Shown piece by piece: positions 33,301 to 45,300 of a stretch of 64,000 bases of DNA. The position numbers were made by a program, and so were the translations under genes. The notes below the pieces were generated by a model, which worked only from the letters and a program-made list of their open reading frames with translations, was not told the origin of the DNA and searched no databases. How positions within the stretch are numbered: position 1 is the stretch's first letter; the number at the start of each line of letters is the position of its first letter. The DNA is taken from positions 17,336,953-17,400,952 of the forward strand of contig NW_020653726.1 of NCBI RefSeq assembly GCF_003589595.1, written 5' to 3'. Source of the stretch: Hyposmocoma kahamanoa (lineage: Eukaryota; Arthropoda; Insecta; Lepidoptera; Cosmopterigidae).

Positions 33301-36300
33301 AAAAACATTACACTAAAGGTTACTTTGACATACAGCTTCTGCGTACTTGGATGACAAAAATCCGTGGTAGTGACCCGTTTAGCTCTCGCAGTTAGTCACA
33401 ATCGAAGAGGTGTGAAATAAATATTGTAAATAATAAATGTGTACAAATGTTTATTTACAAAGAGCAACCCCTAGAGTTTCTTGCTCATTCTTCTCAAGGG
33501 AATCTTCCTTACGAATGCCAGTAGTTAATTCGATGTGATGATTTCAAGTTTAATTTGCCTACCTATGAAATAAATTATAAAAATAATAAAATAAAAATAA
33601 AAATTATTTATTTTCAAATAAATTAAGTCCATAACTGGTTACTTTCACAACTTAATACCTATGTTAGTAAGATATAGCAAAGATCAAATGGAAAAGGCCG
33701 ATCTATCGAGATACACTTTTTCGAATATGTAGCTCGATATTTCGGACTCCCACCGGACCAAAACCCCGGGGATGCACCTCGCGATCTTGGTTACACGGGT
33801 ACAATCAAGGGATACACACACGGAGTGAAAAACCTCGGCTACGTATTTTTACATATAATAACTAATTTTTGCTAAAGCTATTTGTTTGTGACAAACAGTC
33901 ATTCCTGAATGCAACATGAATTCTTTTACTCGAACGCAACTTCTCTGTTCGGACTCTTACATTTGCGGCCTCCCGGGCAAAAAGTCGTAATTGTCATGAT
34001 GGAAGTATATAGCAAACTCGAAGTATCCCACGCTCTACAGAAGACCTATTGAAAAATATAGACGGTTATCCTGTTGTGTACAATCAAATCAAGCATCAAC
34101 CCTTCATGAAATGAAATAAGTTATAGGTGCTTGTAGCCTTTTCCATCAAAACAAGGAAAGATACTTATATAAAAAAAACAGCACAGTATTTGTTATACAA
34201 TCGAATCTATTCTCTCTATTTATTCTCATATTTATCATTAATCCATTTATTCACTCTGGCAACAATTTACTTCTCCCCATTCTGAAGCTTGCCAGAACAC
34301 GTACAACCATCTGTGTTGCGAAAAATCGCCATGGGATGTATTGCAGTATCGGATCGATTGACATTACTGACAATTCAAAATGTAAACCGCGGCGCGTTCC
34401 GTGTGCGGAGCTCGTATTTGTTTAACAATGCCGGAATAATCCACTGTCCCACTATTGTACACAGATTAATTTTTACTGCGTCTGTGGCCGAACGGTTAAC
34501 ATGCTGGTCTGCCACGCAGAAGTCTCGGGCTCGATTCCCATTCCGGAAGAAATATAATTGCATGGCATACATCTAAATCTCTCGTGAGTTTAGGTGTAAT
34601 TTGTGGTTGTCTATGTGTTGGTTCATAACACCGAGGGTGCTTACAGGATTTCTCTAGTGTGTAGTAAGAAAAAAAAATTCTCCTAGTGATAGCAAATTAC
34701 GCACCAGCTGTCTCAATCTCGCGAAACTCTACAACGAGATTATTGTCGCGTTAAAAATATCGTTCGATAGCCACGCGGACAAAGCCACGGGCAAAAGGTA
34801 CTAGTAGTCAGTACACTTTAACACGTGTAGTAAAGGCCTACTTTTATATTGAATTTTAACAAACAATAGATTGGTCACGTACTTAGGTGAATGTATTTGC
34901 TAATAGACCTTTCAATGGGTAAATTTTCATTAACTTAAAATTCGTTAACAATTTTATTCGTAAGTTTACACGTGTATATAAATAGATATAGGTATGTAAC
35001 AATTGATTTACATTGTCATATAGGGTAAGTAACTATGCTACTTTTGGCCCATCGTATCGTCGTACTCGTATTATATTATGTTATCGGCGTACATTAAACA
35101 TTAAACACTTTAATTTGTGTAGCGTGCATATTTAGTATGTTACTTTTTGTTGGTTATTATATAATACCTAGTCTTTTCTTTAAATATAATATCAAGTGAC
35201 GGAACGAACACGTTCGTGCGTCTGATGGTAAGTTACACACCTGTTCATAGCACTTGCAGTGCCACTCAGAGCTTTAAATCGCAAAGATCTGAGGGGCACT
35301 GCCACTGCGCCCGTCACCCTGAGCTGTAAGTTGACAAGTCTCATGTGCCTGTAATTTCACCAGCAAGTGTATAAATAAGCGTTTATTTACTCACATTATA
35401 TAATTTTATTTAACTAAGGTATAATATGACCGTCATTATAATAAATAATAATAGTTAATTTATAACCAAATAATAAGTTAAAATATACAGTTAAGATACA
35501 ATAAAAGCTTAAACAATTCTAGAAGCTAAAACTAGAATTAAATAATATGAATAAAATTGGGTCCACGCGGCAAGGTGCCCAAGATGTTGGCAGCATTCCC
35601 CCTTTGTATGGCTATGCTAATGCGTTGGGCAAGGTAGCTGCCCTTGGGTTTTCCGAACAGTCTATTAATTTTTAACCGACTTCAATAAAGGAGGAGGTTC
35701 TCAATTCGACTGAATGTTTTTTTTTGTATGTATGTTACGCGATAACTCCGGTATTTGTGGACCGATTTTCATGAATCTTTTTTTGTTGGAAAGAGGGTGC
35801 CTCCGTAGTGGTCCCATTTATCAATCATCCACCTCTAAGGGTGGCTGTTCACGCATGAAGATTCATTTTTATAAATAGCGCTTAAATCGTATTATAAAGA
35901 GCAATTATTTTAATAGTTGATTTTGCTATTCTCCAATTCAAGGCGTTTTTCTCTCAATATACTTTGAGTAGTGAGAACCGATTTTTATTATCTCCTGTGT
36001 CAAATCCCGTATAGTGGCGAACTAGGGGATGAATCCGGGTTTGCGCATTTTCCGGTAACCGATTTCAATAAAACTTAGTCGGTTTTTTTTGGATAAAATT
36101 TGTGAACCGATTCCCATGTAGATAATTCCAAAGAAAATAAAATGTTATGGTGACCTAGAGCTGATCTGATGGTGGAAATGATAGATGAGAAGAAGTCCTC
36201 AACATTATACAGCAGCTACCTTGTGTTTGGGCTCATAATAATATTATGATTCGTTTGGACGGGGACTTTCATTTGCATTTAGGTTATCGTTGAGGACACC

Positions 36301-39300
36301 ACGATAATGAAATATAGGTACCTACAGCTAAAGCGGATAAAATTTTGAAGACGATTATTTTTCATGATAGTTAACATTTATCAATAAACACCATCACCGG
36401 AAGATGCAGCAACAAATTTGAGCAGAAAGGTTTTACGTAGTTTTTTCTCAAAGGTAAATGATATTTCGAAGCATCCTGCGGCAACGGTAGTTTTGCAACC
36501 ACTATGTTATAGATTCGAGTCTTGGGACATGTCTCCATCACAGAAAGTTTTCAAGATCATAATACTCATACATAAACAGCTAATGTCGGAACAGATAGTG
36601 TATATTTAACAAACACTTTGAAAACCCGTAATGATCATACATAAACAGCATAAAATCTAAATAAATTACTTATCGAGTTTTTTTTTATGATATCTACTAA
36701 GTGACGGGACGAACAAGTTGTGCGCCTGGTGGTAAGCGACACGCCTGTCCATAGCAGTTGCAGTGCCACTCAAAGCTTTAAATTATTAAATGCTATTTAT
36801 ATTAATTTATATTTAAATGCTATTAATTAATAAATGCTATTACAATTTAAATGAATATTTTGATGACAAATAAAAATAATAATATTATAATAAATTTGAA
36901 TAATAAATAAATTTTATTTATATGCTATAAAGTTTCAAGTGACATAATTCTACTCATAATATGACGCATTTCTTTATTATTATATGACTTTTTTTTTAAT
37001 ATTATTATTTCATAAAGAACAATTTTAATTAATAATTGAAACATCGGCCTACCTCTGCTGTTATTGTTATCCCTAATAAGGGCTCATATGTGTAGCATTA
37101 TTTTAAATTTAAGACATGTATACCATATGAATGCAATAAATATATTGAGTATTGAGTATTAAATCTTAAAGATCTGAGGGGCACTGCCACTGCGCAATTG
37201 GCAAATCTCATGTACCTGTAATTTCGCCAACACCCTTCTTACCCTTCAAAACTGGAACGCTGGCGCAGCTTACATTACTGCTTGGCGGCAGAAATAGGTA
37301 AGGTGACAGCACTTCCCTGGACGAACTCTTTCACAAGGAGGTCTACTGCTGAAATTTAAAAAATTGTGCTGCTAATGGTTTTAATTGGGGATCAGATGCT
37401 ATTGGTCGATTTCTGTACAGAACGATTGACATCAAAACCATTGCATGTTATATAGGTATAAGGCAATACATGTCCTATCACAAATTCGTCGGTAGGTACA
37501 CCAAAAACAGCACACAACAATTCGCTAAACGATAAGTGATGATAGCGAGTGCAGATCGCTCTGGCGGAAATGCATGGGTGGACGTGGACATCACCGGTCA
37601 CTGACTTCACTTGTTTTTTAAACCTAAGTTATCCTTTTGCCCTTTCATGTTTTAAGCTTCGCGAGATAAGTACGCTACAGCATGATAATACAGAATATTG
37701 TTTAAATATGAAGGGCCAGGCATTGTTGCGCCGGCTACGTTACTTGGGTCAGTTCCATATCTTCGTTTAAGTATTACTTAATAGTGCCCACCTTATCAAC
37801 CTTTGATACACGGGAAAGGCACTCTATTGCCTGTGCAATCAAGGCTCTACAGCGAGCTTATGACAATACCTCCAACTTTATTCTTTGGTCATTTTCGAAA
37901 AAAAAATAAAAAAACGGATTATGTGAAAAAAAAAGAATAACGAAACAAAAAACAAAATAAAAACAGAACAGGTCCAAAAATTAAGTTGGCATAGTGTTCA
38001 TTGGAGGTCTCCATAAGTCAGGTCCTGACCCCAGGTCAACCCGTTGACGTCTCGGTTAAGCGCCCCCGGGTAAACGTACAGCAACCTTCCTATTGTCCAC
38101 ATTGTACAGGTGTTGCCATCTGCCACGTTAAGTAAAGAGCAAAATGCTGGCGCGGCAGTTTGCGCTCTCCTCAGATCAGGCGTAAATCATTCTGTTTCGG
38201 GCATACTGTCAAGCGTCTTATGTGGACCTGTTGCGTGTAGTACAGTTACACCACGCGATCGGTCAACACGTTACATTTGCAATCGCGCTGCAGCGCGTCT
38301 GGCATGTTTGCCCTGAACAAGGTGGACGAATTTATCGACCCGTGAAGAAAGCATCAATGATCTTTTACTGGAACACAAAACAAGTCCAGAAATTAATTAT
38401 TTTTTGAAGATGCAAGTATCTACTCTAAATCTTTTAAATGTCGCCAATTTCAATTTTTATTTAATTTTATTATATATTTATTATATATATTTTGTAAACA
38501 AACAAATAACGTAGGAAATGTCGCGTATATTTGTTTGAAAAAACAAATATACGCGATTTAAATCCGGAAAAATAGTTTCATTTCCTATGTGTAACAAACG
38601 CGAAAACCTAAGAACTCGATAAACAAATAACGTGTCACACAATCTCATGAATTCCATGAATTACGAGTACCAGAGCAACAAACCCAGAATGTCCAGCCCA
38701 GACATATTTAGTTCGTTGTCTAAATTGATCCTATCGGAAATCGAATGTTAGACCTCTCCCTCAAGGACCCATAGTGCTTTTCATGCCAAAAACCACAGAC
38801 ACAAACTTCGTCAAACTTGAAGTTTATAGGTTTCCATTTTTGGTAGCAAGAGAGCTTTTTGAGAAAGGGTTCGTCCAGCTACAGCTGCCACCTTACCTAT
38901 TTCTACCTCCAAGGAGTGATGTGAGCATTGCCGTGTTCCGGTTTTGAAGGGCGGGGATGCTGGTAATAATACAGGCACATGAAACTTGTCAACTTGTGAT
39001 GGACGCGGTGGAAGTACCCGTAAGGTCTTTGCGATTTGAAGCTCTTAGTGGCATTGCAACTACTGTGCCAGGCACACAACTTGTTCATATTGTCATTAGG
39101 CATCATAAAGAAATACTGAAATCTTTCACCATAAAACACATGACTTTATTTATTATTTTTATTTAAACACTTTATTGTACCACAAAGTAACTTACAAATT
39201 TTCAGAAACAATTTAAATATTTGTGTACAAAGGCGAGCTTATCCCATAAAGACATTTCTTCCAAATAACCTTTGAAAATCTGAGAGGAAAGTTGGTTTTT

Positions 39301-42300
39301 GGGGTGGCACTAAAAATAGATAAGTAAAGAAATGGAATATGCTATACTCAATAAATACACAGATAAATTTAATAAATCAAATGTACATACGAATACATAT
39401 ATATTAAGTAATGTTGATACATTAATACATACAAAGTCTATAATAAAATGAATGTACAAAATAAAACTATAAATAAATATATCAAATGTAAATAAATATT
39501 TCAAAAGCTCTAACATGTGGAGTTTTAACAATCCCAAAACTTCAAAAAACTTCAAAAAGAGCACCCTTGAAAACCCGAACCGAAGGCGACTGTCTGACCT
39601 CGACCGGGAGAAAGTTCCACGTTCGGGCAGCATTTACTGTGAACGAGTTCGAATATTTTTGGGAACTGTGTTGTGGAAGGATGAGGGACAAATTGGTGCC
39701 AGAAAGCAGGCGGTCATCCATAGCCTGACGGTATTAAAAACGCTCACGTAGATAGCTAGGTGAAGTGGGATGGAACAGGATTTTATAGAGGAAGCATAAA
39801 ATGTGAGCATTTCTACGTAAACGAATAGGTTCAACTCATCTCCATCTTCTTCATCTTCAACTCATCTCTAAACTTGGAAAAGTGGTCGTACTTTTTCATT
39901 CCAAACACAAATCTGATACATTGATTAAGCAGCCGCTCCAACTTATTAAGGTCCTCCGAAAGATCAAGATAGGAGACGTCACCATAGTCGTAGTAGGAAA
40001 AAGAAGAGTGTGTATGAGCATAAATTTGGTAGACAGAGGAAGAAAGTACTGCATCCGCTTGAGGGAATGAAGTGATGCAAAGATTTTACACTTACATCGG
40101 CGACATGCTCCGACCAAGAAAGTGTCTGATCCATTATGTTAGAAACAAAAGTTTTAGGCTAAATGAGAATCCAACCGGGGCAAAAAGTTGATTCCCTAAT
40201 TTGTAAGTCAATGTTCCCTACCGAAGCGCAGAAGCCTTACTTATTTTTCTTTTTTCAATTCTGCTGATCTTTGACATCAGTTATTCCAGATCACAAATCG
40301 AAATTCAAAATGTTGCCTTTTTTATTTATTCGGGTCAACAACAGTTTACATTTACAAGAGTTACAATTCTGGAATTATACTAATTTAGTAAAATTAATGA
40401 CAATTAACCACATTTTACAATTCCAAAAATTAAAAGGGAAAGTTTCGTCCAAGCAACTGAATAATTGTGTGCCTGTGTCTATCCCTTTGAAGCGAGACCG
40501 TTTGTGTGGCGTGTACAATCAATTATGAGATAAATATGCAATGAATGTACAAAACGTACAATATCCAAATAATAATGAAGAATATATAAAATATACTACA
40601 AATGAAAATGAAATTATAAAGTCTAAAAATAATATATAATGTAATATAATACAGTATAGTGTAGTGTGGTGTAGTGTAGAATTTTATTTTAATAACGATC
40701 ATATAAGATAATAATGATAATATTAATATTTTAATAACGATTTTCAGTCGTAGCTCAAGTATGGCCAATTTTGACAAATCTCGAACTACTTTCAGGGTGT
40801 ATGATTATGATTGAGTTTGATTTCAAGCACTGGAAATACCACCCTAATGGCAAGGACTTGAGTATGATTTTCAGTGCTCACTGCAATAGTCAAGTCCTGA
40901 CTTGAGTATTGAGTAGAGTTCTGGAATACGACCCTCAAACTACTGATTACTTTTGCAACGTAGTTCGTACTTGAGTTTCGAGCAATACTGCAGAATACAT
41001 GCGTCGTAGATATCGCCCACAGATCAAACAAATACGTATCGCCCAGCGTCCTAAATCCATTCCTTTAAGGACCAAATTTTTACCAGCAATTGAGGTAAAT
41101 CACTTGGAAAAATGTTGTCCCATTGAGGTGGCAGATTCACGCATCATCTCAGAAAGGTGTTGTACATAAAAATATATATTTCTCTCTCTCTATTTCTGGA
41201 ACAGACGATCAGCCTCCATCTGTTTCTGTCAGTTCAGTGCATGTGTTACGACCGTGTAAAACTTGGAGGACGATAAGGCTTTTACTTGATCGGTCCATTT
41301 TGTTGGTGTACGACCTTGTAGTCGTTAATGAAATGGAACAGAATTAGTTTTAAGTGAACTAATGTCAAGACCTCTGAATATTGTACGACTACGTTACTTA
41401 CACCGATACAGTATCTCGGGTCAGAGGCGCATTCAACTAATATAATAATCTCGTAAATAACTAGCTATATTTAAACGTTACATCAATAGAATTTGTTTGT
41501 AGTTGTTCCTAAGGTTGTCATAGAAACCTTCATCATTGCCTTGGCTTAACAAGAAGGTAATTGTAGCTTTTTATTTACAGGTCAACAACCACGGATTAGT
41601 ATCTTTCAGGGCCGAAATCCCGACGTTTATGAACGCAGAATTTCCTCTGCCGTACCCTTCAATAGCCGCCTTTTACTCTAATGTGGACACTACACAAAGT
41701 GGAAACATTTACTACAGGGAATCAACTGAGCCGCATGATCTGCTTAAAGCAGAAGAAAGTGTCCAAAATAATTTTCACGACTACTATGACTTTAAACCTA
41801 CGAGTGTATTCGTTGCTACTTGGATTGAGGTGTCGTACTCAGAGCGACCTGACCGCAAGAACAGTTTCCAAATAGCCGTGATTAGTAACGGAAACGAGAG
41901 TTTCGTAGAGCTTCTTTACCCAGAAAAAGAAATTCAATGGATACAGAGAGAGACTCGTACATCCAGTTTTCCTGACGCAAAAGCGCAAGCCGGATTCATT
42001 GCTGAGGACGGTCGCGTATTCACTTTGAGAGGCTCGGGAAGTCATCAGATTCGCAATGTTGTGTCGTAAGTTTCTTTAAAACTGTCTAATTTGATCCAAT
42101 TTTTAATCAAGAAATTCTACAAGCCTATTTTCATTTCAGATGGTCAAACACTCATGAGCCTGGCAAATACGTTTACCGAGTTGGTAACATACCTATGGAT
42201 GGTAATGTTGTTGATCCTGATCAGTTCAACCAGAGTGAAATCGAAATAGAAGAGGAATCTAAAACATGTGCTCAAAGTGGTCCCAGTGTTTGCCACATGC

Positions 42301-45300
42301 AAGCACGATGCGTCGACTACCAGGCCGGAATCTGCTGCCAGTGTAACGAAGGATTTTATGGAAATGGAAAATCCTGCATTAAAGACGATGCGCCGCTTAG
42401 AGTTCATGGAAAGCTAAATGGCATTATTAACGATATCAATTTAGATGACGTCGATATTCAAGCATATGTAGTGGTCGCAGATGGACGTGCCTACACTGCT
42501 TTATCTCGAAGTCCACCGACACTAGGAAGCAGTCTGCAGTTTTTGAATGTCTTAGGTGGTGTCATAGGCTGGCTCTTTGCTAAACCTGTAAGCACCGCCA
42601 AGAATGGTTACCAATTGACTGGAGCGTTGTTCAATCACACAGCAGACATTTTTTTCCCAAGCACCGGCGATAGAGTAACAGTAAACCAAGAATACCAAGG
42701 TCACGACGTATTCGATCAAGTTATTCTTGACGCCGATATTAGAGGAACAGTTCCAGTCATTTTAAGTGGCGCTAAATTGGAATTAACAGAATACGAAGAG
42801 CAATACAGTCTTATCGAATCCGGACTTATACGTTCAGAGTCCACGTGTACTTTTACAAATAAACTTACAGGTCAGCGATACGAACAGAAAGTATCGCAAA
42901 TATTTACATTTAACGCTTGCAAATTTGCTCCTCCAACTGACGAAGACTCAACCCCGTTAACATTAAAAGTTGCAAAAACTTATTTAGGTTACGAAGTCAA
43001 AGAAAATATTGTCAGATATGGAATGAGCAATAAGATCACTCCGCTCGGTCAAGAAGATCCATGTATACAGGGCAGAAACTCCTGTGGAGAGCACAGCGTT
43101 TGTGTTGTACAAGGAGATTCTTTCCGATGTGCGTGTCAATCAGGTTTTACCCAAATTCAGGTAGACTCTAGAGGAGGGTGCATTGATATCGATGAATGCG
43201 CGGCAGGAGTACACAATTGCGATAACAATGCAATTTGTTACAACCATGAAGGTGGATTTCAGTGCAGATGCCTCCCAGGTTTCGAAGGAGATGGTGTTAA
43301 TTGCAGAGTAGTTTCTCAATGCAGAGGCAAAACATGTGCTCCCAATGCGCAGTGCATTGAAAACTATGCTGGAGCAACCTGCGTCTGTAATCCGAATTAT
43401 GTGGGAGATGGGAACACTTGTTTGCCCGAAACAACATCACAACAAAACAATCAGCACCCGTGTAATCAATGTTCTCCTTTCGCTTCGTGCTCTTTCGAGC
43501 AAGAAAGTAACGCTTTTCGATGTCAATGTAACGACGGTTACACTGGAGATGGCTATTACTGTGAACAAGACGATTATTCTTCGACGCCAGCACCATTGGT
43601 ACAAATCACTACACCTTATGCTACTCCTTCCACACTCGAAGAAGATTACAATGAAACGTTTGTGCTTCCTAACTGTCTATCCTACCCATGCACTTGCCCT
43701 CCTGGGTATTCAAGTTACATAGACGAAAGAAACAACGATCTATGTCGCCTTGATGATCGGACCAGACCTGATAACAGCTCAAGTAATTACTGAGATTATT
43801 TACGTACTTTTCAATATATGTATAGTATCTTATTACTCAGTTATGTTAAAAGTCCTTTTAGGTCTTGGCTGCAATAATATAAAAAATATTGAATTACCTA
43901 CCACGACTATTTCTAAATAACTAAAACAAAGTTTTATATTTTCAGTGAATTGTGAATCTGACACCCAATGCCCGCCTAATGCAGTATGTCAGTTTTCGCC
44001 AACGTCTCCATTCGGCACAGGACATTGCGAATGTCCGGAAGGTTACGACGGTGACGCATACGAGTGCATAGAGCGCACGGGACCTACCTGCTCCTGTGGA
44101 CCGAATGCCCACTGCATAGAGACGGCGACAGGAGAACTCTGCGTCTGTAATCGCGGATATCATGGCGACGGTTACACTTGCCAACCCAGCTCCAGCTGCA
44201 GTAGCAACTCCGACTGTGAATTCCACGCAGAGTGCCGTCCAGATACCAGCGGAGATAACGTCTGCCAGTGTATCGAAGGATACATAAAAGATTTCAACGA
44301 TGCTTGCATTCCTGATGTACAGTTATGCAACGAAAGAATTTGTGCTGAACATGCTTCTTGCTTATTTGACGAGAATCTTGGCATTGGCTACTGCCACTGT
44401 GATGCCGGGTACCAAGGTGACGGGATAACGCAGTGTATACTTCCTGGCAATACCTGCGATGTTATCAACAACTGCCATCCTAACGCCGAATGTTCTTTTG
44501 TTGACAACGCTTATATGTGTGTCTGTAATGAAGGGTTCCTCGGAGACGGTTATCAATGCACTCTTGAACCGAACTGCAGAAATATACCGAATTTGTGCGA
44601 TCTACATGCTTCATGTCTTAAACAAAGCGGTGGATATGCCTGTGAATGTAATACAGGTTACAATGGTAATGGAAGTTATTGTGTCTTGAATCCTCGTCAA
44701 GCAGGCAACTTCCTTGTTGTAACCGATGGCTCTTCAGTGAACCGAGTGCCATTGAGAGGTGGTCCGCGCGATTTCTCAACTCCGATAAACAGTCTGCCCT
44801 ATCAGATCGCCGTGGGCGTAGACGCGGACTGCGAAAGTGGTAGTATATATTGGGGAGACGTTGCGGACTTTGCCATTAAAAAAACGGCTTATGATGGTTC
44901 TGGATTTGAAAAATTTTTATCAGATGGTAAGATTTTGAAAAACTAAGAATACTATATTATTGTATATAGCAAGTGCCTTCTAATATTTTGGTATATAATA
45001 TTTACCATTATTTCAGGAGTTAAAGCCCCGGAAGGCCTATCCGTCGATTGGTCTGCACGTAACATTTTCTGGACGGATTCTAAGAAATTGACTATAGAAG
45101 TTGCCAATCTTGACACAAAGTTGAGAAAGGTTCTTTTTGCGAACGAAGGCATTTTCAACCCCAGAGGCATTGTAGTCCATCCACAGCGCGGGTAAGTACT
45201 CATTAATAGAAATTCCAATGACATACAAACCAGATTGATGTACTTACAAATTGTAAACCTTTTGTAGAAAAATCTTCTGGTCTGACTGGTATCGCAAAGC

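Noticed and set aside
43783..43793. Nidogen ending at the in-frame stop at 43793
   Set aside because: A donor GTAATT just before it joins in phase to exon 4, and the YWTD propeller needed for a nidogen follows.
43942..44226. Minus-strand 94-codon frame
   Set aside because: Antisense shadow of the EGF array in nidogen exon 4.
44952..45228. Minus-strand frames of 63-90 codons
   Set aside because: They lie antisense to nidogen exon 5, whose plus-strand frame, splice sites and YWTD motif are clear.
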